DNA of 64,000 bases from Myxococcus guangdongensis (GTDB lineage Bacteria; Myxococcota; Myxococcia; Myxococcales; Myxococcaceae), in assembly GCF_024198255.1 (NCBI RefSeq), contig NZ_JAJVKW010000003.1:558001-622000 (forward strand), in the 5' to 3' direction. This document shows, in pieces, positions 8,933 to 17,967 of this stretch; position 1 is the stretch's first letter; the number at the start of each line of letters is the position of its first letter. A model generated the notes under the pieces. The model worked only from the letters and a program-made list of their open reading frames with translations, ran no database searches and was not told the origin of the DNA. Both the position numbers and the translations under genes were made by a program.

Positions 8933-10678
8933 TCAGCGGCCGGCGTCGGGCGTGCTGGCCGCGGGAGCCTTGGGCGCCTCGCCTCCGGACGCGGGGACGC
9001 TGGTGCCGGACAGCTCCGCCTCCTCCTGGAGGAACCTGCGCGACAGCTCCTCCACCTCGGCGGGCTTCAGGCCCGTGAGCACCGCCGTCGCCGTCTTCGC
9101 GCGCGTCGCCAGCTCCGTCTCGCCGAGCGCGCCGTGGATGCGCGTCAGCGCCACGTGGATCTCCGGGTCGAACGGGTCCGACGCGAGCGCCTCCAGGTAC
9201 GCCGTCTTCGACTTCGGGTAGTCCTTGCGGTGCAGGAGGATGCGGCCCAGGTGCACGTTGGTGGCGGGCGCGCCGGGGTGCACACGGAGGCTTCCGCGCA
9301 GCACGTTCTCCGCCTCGTCCAGGCGCTTGAGCTCCAAGAGCGTCAGCGCGTACTTGTTGGAGACGGACTCGTACTTGTCGCCCACCAGCTTGTGCGCCTT
9401 GGCGTACTCCTCGGCGGCGGCCTTCACCCGGTTGCGCTCGCGCAACAGCTCCCCCAGGTGCGCGAACTTGCGCGCGGGCACCTCCTGCACCTCGTTGAAG
9501 TCGCCGAAGGAGATTTCACGGCCCTTCTTCTCGCCGTCCTCCTTCACCTTGCCCTTGGCGTCCTCCTTCAGCACCACGCGGTCGTCGCGCGGCACCAGCT
9601 CCATGGGGAAGGGCTGCTTCTTGATGTGGGAGAGCCAGGCCTTCTCGAACAGGCCGAAGGGCATGCCCATGGCCGTCTCCACCGCCTTCTTGTCGGACTG
9701 CCCGGCCTTGAGCCCCTGCACCACGGCGCGCAGGCCCGCGGCGCCCTTGGACTGGTGCACGTAGTCGATGGCGTAGAACACCTCCGCGAAGGCCGTGGCC
9801 GCGTCCTCCGCCGTGGGGAGCAGCGCGATGGACGGGTGCATCTTCTCGAACGGGATGAGCTTGTCCGCCTTCACGCGCTTGCCGAGCAGGGCCTGCGTGG
9901 AGGGCGTCATCGCCAGGCCCGCCTTGCCGCGCCAGCGCGACTCCAGGAACTTGGCCAGGCCCTCGTGCAACCAGATGGGCACCGTGTTGCGGCTCATCTG
10001 GCTGACCACCAGGTGGATGTACTCGTGCGCCAGCGTGTCCTGCCAGTCGTAGCCCTGCGCCACCGCCTTGGGGCTGGTCACCATCAGCTTGTTGAACTTG
10101 CAGATGGCGATGGTGCCGGTGGTGCGAATCTGCTTCTCCGTGAGCGTGCTGACCTTGGCCAGCTCGCGCGCGTTGTTCACCACCTCCACGCGAATCTTGC
10201 CGCCCGGAGGCGTCCAGCCCAGGTCCTCCGCCATGGCGCGGTGGATGGCCTCGAGCGTCTCCAGCGCGTACGGCACCAGCACCGCCTCCTTCCCCTTGGG
10301 GTAGAGGAAGATGAAGTGCTCGCTCTCCGCGCGCTGGTGGTTCTTGACGATGTCGCGCGTGTCCTTGGCCAGCCGCAGGTAGCTGCCCGGCTTGTCCTCG
10401 ATGTTGGCGCCTTCCAACAGGCCCACCGCGTCGTCGTAGCGGCCCTCCTCGAAGGCCACGCGGCCCTGGTAGTACTTCAGGGGCTCCACGTCGGCGGGAA
10501 TCAGCGCCTCCACCTCGGAGAGCTCACGCCGCGCGCCTGGCACGTCCCAGTCATCCAGCGAGGACTCCACCTGGCCCAGGCGCGTCTTCACCTCGTCCTT
10601 GAGCGAGGCGTCCTGCGCGAAGGCGGGCGTGGCCGCGCACAGGCCCAGCGCGAGCACCAGCGCTCCCCAGCGATTCAT
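8933..10678 (-). CDS. TPR-containing gluzincin metallopeptidase (peptidase MA-like), exported
   Basis: A 581-residue protein with a signal peptide (cleavage after FAQ). It has an N-terminal helical repeat region, a central zinc-peptidase domain with AHEYIHLVV (HExxH) and the downstream HEGLAKFLE, whose Glu is the expected third zinc ligand. TPR-like repeats follow, and the C-terminus is Pro/Ala-rich. GAGGGA 7 bases before the ATG at 10678 favours this start over the GTG at 10693, which would overlap the preceding stop by 4 bases. It is coupled to the DUF4175 membrane protein just upstream. I infer a periplasmic protease or a protein-assembly factor working with that partner. Confidence 0.85.
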   Translation of the reverse strand: MNRWGALVLALGLCAATPAFAQDASLKDEVKTRLGQVESSLDDWDVPGARRELSEVEALIPADVEPLKYYQGRVAFEEGRYDDAVGLLEGANIEDKPGSYLRLAKDTRDIVKNHQRAESEHFIFLYPKGKEAVLVPYALETLEAIHRAMAEDLGWTPPGGKIRVEVVNNARELAKVSTLTEKQIRTTGTIAICKFNKLMVTSPKAVAQGYDWQDTLAHEYIHLVVSQMSRNTVPIWLHEGLAKFLESRWRGKAGLAMTPSTQALLGKRVKADKLIPFEKMHPSIALLPTAEDAATAFAEVFYAIDYVHQSKGAAGLRAVVQGLKAGQSDKKAVETAMGMPFGLFEKAWLSHIKKQPFPMELVPRDDRVVLKEDAKGKVKEDGEKKGREISFGDFNEVQEVPARKFAHLGELLRERNRVKAAAEEYAKAHKLVGDKYESVSNKYALTLLELKRLDEAENVLRGSLRVHPGAPATNVHLGRILLHRKDYPKSKTAYLEALASDPFDPEIHVALTRIHGALGETELATRAKTATAVLTGLKPAEVEELSRRFLQEEAELSGTSVPASGGEAPKAPAASTPDAGR

Positions 10679-10689
10679 CCGGCCGTCCC

Positions 10690-13600
10690 TCACTTCACCA
10701 GCTCCTCGTAGTAGCGCTTCACCTGCTCGCGGTACTTCTCCGGCGCGCCCTGCTTCATCGCGTCCAGGAGGTCCTTGCGGAACTCCTTGGGCGCCTGGAA
10801 GGCGTCCTCGTCGGGCAGCTCCACCTGGTCCTTGGGGTCTCGTCCCGACTGGCCCTGCTTGCGCCCGCTCATGCCGCCCGGCAGCGGCAGCCCGCCCTTC
10901 CTGCCCTTCTGGCCCTGCTGCATCTGCTGCTGGAACTGCTTGAGGCCCTCGAGCGCCGCCTGCTGCTCGCCGTAGCCCCGGCCCGGGTCCTTGCCCTGCA
11001 TGCGCTGGGCGGCCTCACCCATGCGCTGGCCCACGCCCTCCATCTGCTGCGCGGCCTCCTCGCCGAACAGGGGCGCGGTCTGCTCCATCTCCTCCATCTG
11101 CTGGCGCAGCCCCTGCGCGCGCTGCTCCAGCTGCTGCTGCTGCTGGGCGAGCTGCTGCAACTGCTGCTTCTCCTGCTGGGACAGCTGCGAGCCGGGGGGC
11201 GGGAAGAGGTTCTGGAGCTGGCGATTGACGTCCTGCACGTTGCGCGCGTCGCGGTCCAGGCGCTGCGCGAGCTCCGAGGACTGCTGGCGCACCTCGGGCG
11301 GGTTGCCGAACATCTCGTCGAGCTGCTTCTGCTGCTCGCCCATGCCGGCCAGCTGCCGGGCCGCGTCCTCGGCGCGGGCGGCGGCCTCGGCGGCCAGGTC
11401 GAAGTCGTTCACCTTCAGCGCGTTCTCCACGTTGGACAGCTCCGACTGGGCCTCTTCCAGCGGGCGCGCGGCGCGGCTGTTGAGGTGCTCGGGGTTGAGC
11501 TTGTCGTAGCTCTGCTGGGCCTGCTGCACCTTGCGCATCAGCTCGTCCTTGATGGCCTCGCCGCGCTGGGAGAGCTTCTCCTTGTTCTGCGCCCGGGCCT
11601 GGTCGCGCAGCTGGCGCGTCTGCTCCGCCACGCGCTGCTGCTCGTCCACGGTGCTCTTGAGCTCCTCCATGAACTTGCCGAACTTCTCGGCCAGCTCCGG
11701 GTACTGCTCGCCGCCGAACTCCTCGTTGGCGTCGTCCAGGCCCTTGAGCATCTCGTCCATCTGCATGCCCAGCTCCTGCAGCTTCGCGAGCGCCTCGTCC
11801 GTCTTGCCCTCGCGCATCAGCTTCTCGACGTCGTCCAGGGCGGACTGCAGGTCCTGCTCCTTCATCATCTCCGACAGGGCCTCGGCGTTGAGGTGCTCGT
11901 CGCGGATGCCCTTGCGCATCTCCGCCATGCGCTGCATCAGTTCCTGGATGCGCGCCTTGAGCTGCTGAATCTGCTCCATCACCGCCTGGCGCGCGGCCTC
12001 GTCCGGGTTGGCCTTGAAGTCCTCAATCAGGCGCGACAGCTCGCGGCGCTCGCCGGCCAGCTGCTTGGCCATCTCCTGCAGCGCCTCCAGCTTCTGCCGG
12101 TCCAGGAGCGCCTCCAGGTAGAGGATGTCCTTCTCCAGCTCGGCAATCTCCTCCGTCACCACGGCGGTGAGGCGGTTGCCGGTGCCCCAGTCCTCGCCGC
12201 GCGAGCGCTGGGTGCGCAGGAACAGGCGGCGGAAGTCCGCGGTGCCGTTGATGTGGCTGCCCAGGGACTCGGAGATGTTGGACAGCGCGCCGACCAGGTC
12301 CGCGGGCACGTCGCGCTCGCGCGCCAGCGTCTGCGCCAGGGTGCGCATGTCGGTGATGAGCTGCTGGCCGCTGGTGTCCACCGCGCCCGCGGCGGCGATG
12401 GCCTGCGCGTCCTTCTGCTTCGCGCGGTCGGGCCCCTCCAGGCGGTCCGCCAGGTGGTCCACCATGCGGCCCCAGAGCTGCTCGGCCTTCTCCAGCGCGG
12501 CGCGGTGGTGCTCGGCGGCGGAGTAGATGCGCAGCACGTGCGTGCGGCTGACGCCCTTCTTGGGGCCCTCCACCGCGTCGTTGTCCTGCGCCTCCACGAA
12601 GTAGGTGATCCGGTCGCCCGCGTCGACCTTGAGCGAGCCCAAATCCCACGTGTACGTGTCGCGGCTCTTCCGGCCATCCTCGCGCCGCAGCGGCACGCGC
12701 GTGTCCTGCTGCGCGCCGGGCGTGCGGAAGACGAGCGACAGGCCGGACAGGCCGTAGTCGTCGGTGGCCTCGTACTTGAGCGTCACCTTCTGGCCGGGGT
12801 CCACCTCCAGCTCCGCGGCGGGCGTCAGGAGCGAGACCTGCGGCGCCTTGTCCGCCTCCACGGTGAGGGGGATGTCGGGGCCCACGGCGATGGGCTTCTG
12901 GCGCGAGCCGTAGAAGGCGAAGTGGTAGTGGCCGCCCTGCTTCGCGACGAAGGTGCCCGTCAAATCCCGGTTGCCCGTCACCTGGAGCGGCAGGGCCTCG
13001 CCGTTGATGACCAGCTCCGCGCGCTCCACGGGGCGGTCCGAGCGCGTCTTGAGTTGAATCTCCGTGCCGGCCGGGGCGCTCACCGCGCCGTCGGTGCCGG
13101 GGACGGTGCGCTGGGACAGGCCGGTGTAAGCGGGGTAGCGGTACGTCAGCTCGATGTCGCCGGTGATGGGCTCCACCTGGGCCTTGGCCTCGGGCGTCGT
13201 GGCCGTGGCGAGCACGCGCTTGACGCCCGCGGCCCACTTCTCGCCGAACAGGCCCATCACCAGCGCGAGCAGGAGCAGCACGCCGCAGGCGGCCAGGGCG
13301 GTGCGCTGCGCGGGGCGCGGGTCGACGACGGAGCGCGCGTCCACGGTGCGCACGCGCGTGTCCATCTGCTGGAGGAAGGCCTGGGCCAGCTCCGGCGAGC
13401 CGTTGGCGTGCGCGCCGTCCTCGCGCATCAGCTCCACGGCGGCGAGCACGTCCAAGGACAGCTCCGGCCGGCGCTGTCCGACGAGCCGCGCGGTGAGCGT
13501 GTCATCCCCCACGCGGCGGCGCGCGAGCCACAGCCCGAAGACACACGCCAGCGCCACGCCCACCGGCAGCGCCAGGCCCAGCAGGCTGCCGCCCAGGCGC

Positions 13601-13833
13601 GGCGCCCACAGGCCCAGCAGGCCACCGCCCACCCACAACAGGCACGCGGCGCCGAAGCCCAGCGCGGTGCCCTGGAGCCACAGGTAGCGCCGCTGGCGCT
13701 GGCGCACGGAGGCCAGCAGCCCCTGCACACCTTCGCCTCGCGAGCGCCGGCCCCGCGACGCGGGGGCGGACGGAGGGGGAGGTGGCGGGGGCGGCAGCTC
13801 GGGGCCTGGGCTCTGCGGGGTGTCGAGATTCAC
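10690..13833 (-). CDS. DUF4175-type large membrane protein with long coiled coil
   Basis: A 1047-residue protein. After a Pro-rich start come two transmembrane helices (about residues 52-105) and a third near 180-198. A beta-rich periplasmic part follows (about 215-430), then a very long Gln/Glu/Arg-rich helical region with heptad character to about residue 960 and a charged tail. This is the DUF4175/TIGR02302 architecture, known widely in alpha- and deltaproteobacteria but without a defined role. The stop lies 11 bases before the start of the metallopeptidase, so the two are one operon. The coiled coil suggests a scaffold in the periplasm. Confidence 0.8.
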   Translation of the reverse strand: MNLDTPQSPGPELPPPPPPPPSAPASRGRRSRGEGVQGLLASVRQRQRRYLWLQGTALGFGAACLLWVGGGLLGLWAPRLGGSLLGLALPVGVALACVFGLWLARRRVGDDTLTARLVGQRRPELSLDVLAAVELMREDGAHANGSPELAQAFLQQMDTRVRTVDARSVVDPRPAQRTALAACGVLLLLALVMGLFGEKWAAGVKRVLATATTPEAKAQVEPITGDIELTYRYPAYTGLSQRTVPGTDGAVSAPAGTEIQLKTRSDRPVERAELVINGEALPLQVTGNRDLTGTFVAKQGGHYHFAFYGSRQKPIAVGPDIPLTVEADKAPQVSLLTPAAELEVDPGQKVTLKYEATDDYGLSGLSLVFRTPGAQQDTRVPLRREDGRKSRDTYTWDLGSLKVDAGDRITYFVEAQDNDAVEGPKKGVSRTHVLRIYSAAEHHRAALEKAEQLWGRMVDHLADRLEGPDRAKQKDAQAIAAAGAVDTSGQQLITDMRTLAQTLARERDVPADLVGALSNISESLGSHINGTADFRRLFLRTQRSRGEDWGTGNRLTAVVTEEIAELEKDILYLEALLDRQKLEALQEMAKQLAGERRELSRLIEDFKANPDEAARQAVMEQIQQLKARIQELMQRMAEMRKGIRDEHLNAEALSEMMKEQDLQSALDDVEKLMREGKTDEALAKLQELGMQMDEMLKGLDDANEEFGGEQYPELAEKFGKFMEELKSTVDEQQRVAEQTRQLRDQARAQNKEKLSQRGEAIKDELMRKVQQAQQSYDKLNPEHLNSRAARPLEEAQSELSNVENALKVNDFDLAAEAAARAEDAARQLAGMGEQQKQLDEMFGNPPEVRQQSSELAQRLDRDARNVQDVNRQLQNLFPPPGSQLSQQEKQQLQQLAQQQQQLEQRAQGLRQQMEEMEQTAPLFGEEAAQQMEGVGQRMGEAAQRMQGKDPGRGYGEQQAALEGLKQFQQQMQQGQKGRKGGLPLPGGMSGRKQGQSGRDPKDQVELPDEDAFQAPKEFRKDLLDAMKQGAPEKYREQVKRYYEELVK

Positions 13834-14307
13834 GCTGTCCTGTCCGCTCGTTCGCGAGGCAACCCCCGACAGGGGTGCCTATTTCCCGATTCTCTAGCAA
13901 CGTCCGACGCGCCGCGAGGAGCTTGGACACGTCGATTTCGCTCGGGACGCGGCGAGGGTGTCCGACGCACGAAGGACGCGGCCGACGGAGGGTCCGGGAG
14001 GCAACGCGCGAGGGAGGTGCCCTTCGTCCCGACCTGGGGGCGCCAAGTGCCCGTCATGACTCGGAAGTGGGTGCGGCTCCATGCCTGGAGGGGCCCGGAG
14101 GCCCGGGTCCCCCGCGGCATGGGACGGCGACCCCCTCGTCCGCCGGGCAGGCGGGGAGGCTCGCGGAGACACCTGCGTGGCCGAACAAGGAGGGAACGGA
14201 GGCGCCTCGCCGCGCGCGAGTCACGCAGGGGCATTCACTCCGGAGGGGCTCGCCGAGGTCCTCGGCCCGCGAGGGGAGCGGGCCGTGGCGCGTCGTTCGG
14301 CGTGGGT
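13834..14307. other. 474-base intergenic region upstream of the DUF4175 gene
   Basis: No supportable gene. It must contain the promoter of the DUF4175-metallopeptidase operon. A near-perfect hairpin at 13857-13880 (AGGCA-A-CCCC / GGGGTGCCT around CGACA) sits 24 bases upstream of the DUF4175 start and could affect its leader. The marR terminator candidate is at the far end. Confidence 0.5.
14263..14285 (-). terminator. hairpin terminator after marR-family gene
   Basis: A perfect 8-bp stem, CGGCCCGC / GCGGGCCG, with a 7-base loop, 22 bases downstream of the regulator stop at 14308. There is no T-run. Confidence 0.55.
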
Positions 14308-14922
14308 CTACTTGCGCAGCTCGTCCTTGCGCGCCTCGTCCATGCCCATCTCCACCTCGGACGGCTGCAGTCCGCCCAACTCCTGGGCGAGCGCGGTGAG
14401 CACGTCCTGGGTGGCGAGGATGCGGGAGCGCGACAGCCGCCCGAGCACCCGCTGCACCGCGGACTCGACGGTGCCCTCGGAAGGGATGTCGAGCGAGCGG
14501 CCCGCCTCGGTCAGCGCGAACAGCGCCTTGCGCCCGTCGAGCGGATCCGACTTGCGCTCCAGCAGGCTGCGCTTCTCCAGCCGCTTGAGCACACCCGTCA
14601 GCGTGCTGGGGTGGACGTGGAGAATCTGCGCGAGCGTTCCCGCGGTGATGCCAGGGAAGCGGCCCACCAGCCGGATGACCAGCCGCTGCGGACCCGTCAG
14701 GCCCAGCGTCGACTCCATCCGCTTCGAGGTGGACTGGAGCCCGTGGTCCACGGCCCACAACAGGCGCATGAACTCGAGCACCTCTCCGAGGGGCGGCCCT
14801 TTGAGCCGCTCGCCTTCGTGGGGGTCCGGTTCTCCGTTGGCCGTGTCCTTCATGACTTCATCTTCCTTCACCTGCCGTCTCCCTGTCTCTGCCATGTCCT
14901 TCGAGCCGCGGGAGGTGTCCAT
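14308..14922 (-). CDS. MarR-family transcriptional regulator
   Basis: A 204-residue protein. A winged helix-turn-helix lies at about residues 60-140, with recognition-helix region ILHVHPSTLTGVLKRLEKRSLL and the wing motif DPLDGRKALFALTEAG; the last is the MarR signature. A charged N-terminal tail of about 40 residues precedes it. AGGAGA lies 8 bases before the ATG at 14922, so the full-length start is accepted over internal ATGs. MarR proteins usually repress a neighbouring gene and respond to small phenolic or oxidative ligands. No divergent target is adjacent, so its regulon is unclear. Confidence 0.88.
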   Translation of the reverse strand: MDTSRGSKDMAETGRRQVKEDEVMKDTANGEPDPHEGERLKGPPLGEVLEFMRLLWAVDHGLQSTSKRMESTLGLTGPQRLVIRLVGRFPGITAGTLAQILHVHPSTLTGVLKRLEKRSLLERKSDPLDGRKALFALTEAGRSLDIPSEGTVESAVQRVLGRLSRSRILATQDVLTALAQELGGLQPSEVEMGMDEARKDELRK

Positions 14923-15102
14923 CGACGAGGTCTCCTGCCGCCAGGATGCGTTGTCTATCAGTCACTGAGGAGGGAAGGGTGGGGCTTTCGTGCCCGGGAC
15001 GCGGAGGACTCCCCAGGGGAGCGCCCGGCCGCCCACCCCGCCAGGTGGGAGCCGGGGAGCTGCCTGCCTCGGTGCGCACCCGGGGTGACGGGGGCGCGGA
15101 GG

Positions 15103-15125
15103 GCCCTCCCCAAGAAGGGGAGGGC
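15103..15125 (-). terminator. hairpin terminator after C69 dipeptidase
   Basis: A perfect 9-bp stem (GCCCTCCCC / GGGGAGGGC) with a 5-base loop AAGAA, 7 bases past the dipeptidase stop at 15133. Confidence 0.65.
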
Positions 15126-15132
15126 GGAGCGC

Positions 15133-16845
15133 TCAGGGCGCGGGGGCCACGGTGGGCTTGGGGGCGGCGGGGGCGGGGGGCGCCTTGTTGGCGGGGGCGG
15201 GGGGAGCGGCGGGCTTGGGCTCCTCGGGCTCGGGCGGCATCTGGATGCTCTTGCCGCGCTCCTGGGCGATGCGCCGATACCAGCTCTCCGGGTACTTGGG
15301 GTGGTTCACCTTGCCCTGCTCGTCGCGGACGTTGCCGTCGATGTACTTCACGAGCAGCGTCTCGCCGAGCTTCCTCCAGCGCGCGTGGACCTTCTCGCCC
15401 TGGCTGAGCGAGTACTCGGTGAGGTAGCGCCGCGCCTCCTCGGGGCTGCGCTTGTAGTGCTCCAGCGCGGTGCGCTCGATGTCGGCCTGGTCCGCGAGGA
15501 ACTGTCCCTCCAGCGCGCCCTGCTCCTTGTGCACGTCCACGGACATGTCGTTCCAGCGCGCGTAGGCCTGGTTGGACACCCAGTTGAACACCCAGAAGGA
15601 CGAGTCCCAGGAGAAGCTGCCCCGGCTGGCCACGCCCTGGGCGAAGTTGCGCGGCACCTCGCGGATGCCCGCGTACATGGGCGTGTAGACCGTCATCGAC
15701 GTGTCATCCACGCCGAACCAGAGCACGCCGCCGATGGGGGCGGGCATGGAGGCGCGCATCTGGGCGACGAAGGAGAAGCCCGTCTGCTGGGTGGAGATGG
15801 CGCGCTCGTGCACGTACTTCTTGCCGTCCACCTCCCACGTCATCGGCCGCCACCGGTACGGCAGCGCGTAGGGGCCCGCGCCCACGTCCTTCGTCATGTC
15901 GAGCGGCGTGCCGTCGAAGTGGTCGCGCATGAGCGACATCACGTCCTGCACGGACAGCTTCTTGTCGGGCTTCACCCACAGCGGCAGCCGCTTGTTGGGG
16001 GCCGAGCCGTCCGCGTACTCCGGTCCGAAGTTCCTCGACGGGGCGGCGCGCCGGAAGATGCTCCACACGCGCGCCTCGGAGAAGCGCTGCCCGCCGAAGT
16101 CGAGCGGGTTGTAGGTCTCCGCGAAGCTGAAGTCCTTGTCCGCGCCCTTGAACCAGCCCTTCTCGCGCGCGAAGGCGATGACGTCCTTGGAGAAGAGCAC
16201 GTTCTCCGCGTCGTTCATCGGGAACTGCTCGATGCGCGCCTGGTTGGCGTGCGCGGTGATGTGGCCCTCGGGCAGCTTGCGCGCCACCCACACGGCGCCC
16301 TTCTGGCCCGTGCCCTTGCCAATCATCTCCAGGAGCCACGCCTCCTTGGGGTCGGCGATGGAGAAGGACTCGCCGCTGGACGCGTAGCCGTGCTCGGCCA
16401 CCAGCGTGGTCATGACCTGGATGGCCTCGCGCGCCGTCTTCGCGCGCTCGAGCGCGATGTAGATGAGCGAGCCGTAGTCGACGATGCCGGCGGGGCCCTC
16501 CAGCTCCTTGCGGCCACCGAAGGTGGACTCGCCGATGGACAGCTGGTGCTCGTTCATGTTGCCGACGACGGAGTACGTCACCGCGGCCTCGGGGATGCGC
16601 CCCAGGTGCTTGCCGGTGTCCCACTCGATGATGTCGCGCTGGGCGCCCGCGGCGTGGCGGCGGGCGGGCGTGTGGTACAGCTCGCCGTAGAGCTCGTGGG
16701 CGTCCGCGGCGTAGGTCATCAGGGTGGCGCCGTCCGCCGTGGCCCCCTTGTTGACCAGCATGCTGGTACACGCGAGCACGGGCGGAGCGACCAGCGCGGC
16801 CGACACGGGCAGCGCGGTGAGCAGTCGGGGCAGTCGTCGGTTCAT
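15133..16845 (-). CDS. C69-family dipeptidase, exported
   Basis: A 570-residue protein. A hydrophobic signal (residues 1-25) ends in LA, and the next residue is Cys26 in CTSMLVNKGATADG. In family C69 (PepD/dipeptidase A), this N-terminal cysteine becomes the nucleophile of an Ntn hydrolase after processing. The conserved core runs to about residue 520, followed by a Pro/Ala-rich tail of about 40 residues, perhaps a wall or envelope spacer. The context VLAC partly resembles a lipobox, but Leu at -2 is unusual; lipidation would block the nucleophile. Likely role: cleaving dipeptides outside the cytoplasm. It stands alone, with its own terminator. Confidence 0.88.
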   Translation of the reverse strand: MNRRLPRLLTALPVSAALVAPPVLACTSMLVNKGATADGATLMTYAADAHELYGELYHTPARRHAAGAQRDIIEWDTGKHLGRIPEAAVTYSVVGNMNEHQLSIGESTFGGRKELEGPAGIVDYGSLIYIALERAKTAREAIQVMTTLVAEHGYASSGESFSIADPKEAWLLEMIGKGTGQKGAVWVARKLPEGHITAHANQARIEQFPMNDAENVLFSKDVIAFAREKGWFKGADKDFSFAETYNPLDFGGQRFSEARVWSIFRRAAPSRNFGPEYADGSAPNKRLPLWVKPDKKLSVQDVMSLMRDHFDGTPLDMTKDVGAGPYALPYRWRPMTWEVDGKKYVHERAISTQQTGFSFVAQMRASMPAPIGGVLWFGVDDTSMTVYTPMYAGIREVPRNFAQGVASRGSFSWDSSFWVFNWVSNQAYARWNDMSVDVHKEQGALEGQFLADQADIERTALEHYKRSPEEARRYLTEYSLSQGEKVHARWRKLGETLLVKYIDGNVRDEQGKVNHPKYPESWYRRIAQERGKSIQMPPEPEEPKPAAPPAPANKAPPAPAAPKPTVAPAP

Positions 16846-16934
16846 GGCGGCGGATGCTCTACCAGCCAGGGCCCGGATACAAACGTCCGTTGCGATGTGC
16901 CGGGTCGTCCCCGGGCTTGCCTCCTCACTCAGCA

Positions 16935-16976
16935 GTCGCCGCCCGGGCCACGAAGGGAGAAAACCCGGGCGGCGAC
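16935..16976 (-). terminator. strong hairpin after ComEA-like gene
   Basis: A perfect 13-bp inverted repeat (GTCGCCGCCCGGG / CCCGGGCGGCGAC) with a 16-base A-rich loop. It starts 28 bases beyond the stop at 17004 and precedes the dipeptidase gene, so it probably separates the two units. Confidence 0.65.
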
Positions 16977-17003
16977 CCTTCCCGAAAGAATGGACTCGTT
17001 GCG

Positions 17004-17357
17004 TCAGTTGTTCGTGGCGACCCCCTCCTTTCCGTCAGCGGGCATGAGGACCTGCTCCACCCTCAGGGTGGTGGGGCCGTCGAGCGCGAGGTGGGGCTTG
17101 AGCTTGAGGAACTTCTTCTTGCCGAAGCCCTTCACCCGCACGAGCTCCTCCACGCGTTGGAAGCGGCGTTTCTCCCGATGCTGGATGATGCGCTGCGCCG
17201 CCTTCTCACCGACGCCCGGGAGCAGGTCGAGCTGTGAGGCCGAGGCCTCGTTGAGGTTCACCACGCCCGTGAACTGGTGGCGTGCTCGCGCCGCCTCCGC
17301 CGCGCCGGGCCACCCCACCCACAGGCCCCACAGCAGCACGGCCCACGCGGCCCTCAC
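17004..17357 (-). CDS. ComEA-like helix-hairpin-helix protein, exported or membrane-anchored
   Basis: A 117-residue protein. A hydrophobic signal or anchor (residues 2-24) is followed by a double helix-hairpin-helix: VNLNEASASQLDLLPGVG, then VEELVRVKGFGKKKFLKLK. ComEA uses this module to bind incoming DNA in the periplasm during transformation. The start is a GTG at 17357, overlapping the previous stop by 4 bases (GTGA), so it is translationally coupled to the small gene upstream. An in-frame extension to 17624 is only shadow of that gene. Function in DNA uptake is family-based inference. Confidence 0.8.
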   Translation of the reverse strand: MRAAWAVLLWGLWVGWPGAAEAARARHQFTGVVNLNEASASQLDLLPGVGEKAAQRIIQHREKRRFQRVEELVRVKGFGKKKFLKLKPHLALDGPTTLRVEQVLMPADGKEGVATNN

Positions 17358-17602
17358 GAGTGGCCACCCACGGGCGCGGCGTCCAGGCCCCCCTCGCCCG
17401 CGTAGCGCCCGCCCATGCCCGGTGTCTCGCGCTTCTCCGCCGCCTCCCGCACGTGCAGCTTGCCGTCCAGGGGCAGCACATCCAGCAGCACGTTGAGCGA
17501 GCCGTCCTTGTTCACGAACGCGCTGCCCGCCCTCACCCAGATGCTCCCGCCCTTGCCCTCGCGAATGGAGAAAACAGCCAGTCGCTTCCCCGCCATCAGC
17601 AT
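17354..17602 (-). CDS. small conserved-looking protein coupled to comEA-like gene
   Basis: An 82-residue protein with a beta-rich core (IWVRAGSAFVNKDGSLNVLL, then LDGKLHVRE) and a Gly/Ala-rich tail. No named family is recognised, but the core reads like a genuine folded small domain and not GC-rich noise. GGAGG lies 6 bases before the ATG at 17602. The next gene starts inside its stop codon, so the two products are probably made together. No signal peptide, so it is probably cytoplasmic. Confidence 0.65.
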   Translation of the reverse strand: MLMAGKRLAVFSIREGKGGSIWVRAGSAFVNKDGSLNVLLDVLPLDGKLHVREAAEKRETPGMGGRYAGEGGLDAAPVGGHS

Positions 17603-17936
17603 CATCCACCTCCACACTCGACACCGCGCCACCACGGCGCGGACCGCCTCATTCGTTCGACCGCCTGAGGTCGACTCCGGCATGAGCAGTCGTCGTGCCA
17701 GCGCGCGCTCACTCGGAGCGCGCGAAGCGCCACCGTGCACGGTCCCGCGAGCCGTCCCGCCGCGAGGACGGGCGGAGCGACTCCAACGGCTTCTCGCGAG
17801 GCGAGAGCGCTCCCGCGGGTCCGAGGGAGCGCGAGGCCTCGCCGGATGGACGCGAGGACGCGGGACGTTCCGCGGCGGGGCGACCAGGCCTCCAGGATGA
17901 GGTCCGGGCCCCGCGCGGAGCGCGGAGGGGTTCATC
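17603..17936. other. non-coding stretch downstream of the Ulp1-like gene
   Basis: About 330 very GC-rich bases. Open frames exist but are Arg/Ser/Pro-rich, without starts or ribosome sites I can support. A hairpin GCGCGCTC-5-GAGCGCGC is at 17703-17723. It must contain the promoter of the small protein and ComEA-like pair. Confidence 0.45.
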
Positions 17937-17965
17937 GAGCGGGGCGCTCACGGGCGCCCCGGCTC
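17937..17965 (-). terminator. hairpin terminator of the Ulp1-like gene
   Basis: GGGGCGC / GCGCCCC (7 bp, loop of 6) is extended by GAGC/GCTC across a one-base bulge. It ends 3 bases after the stop at 17968. Confidence 0.65.
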
Positions 17966-17967
17966 CA

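Noticed and set aside
11485..17496. A 2003-codon open frame on the plus strand, antisense to the DUF4175, MarR and C69 genes
   Set aside because: It lies opposite genes with clear domains; its composition (Leu/His/Arg/Ala rich) is what high-GC third positions produce on the opposite strand. No domain or ribosome site.
17603..17936. A longer N-terminus (to 17935) for the small protein upstream of the ComEA-like gene
   Set aside because: The extension is Arg/Ser/Pro-rich low-complexity sequence, and the best ribosome site is at 17602.
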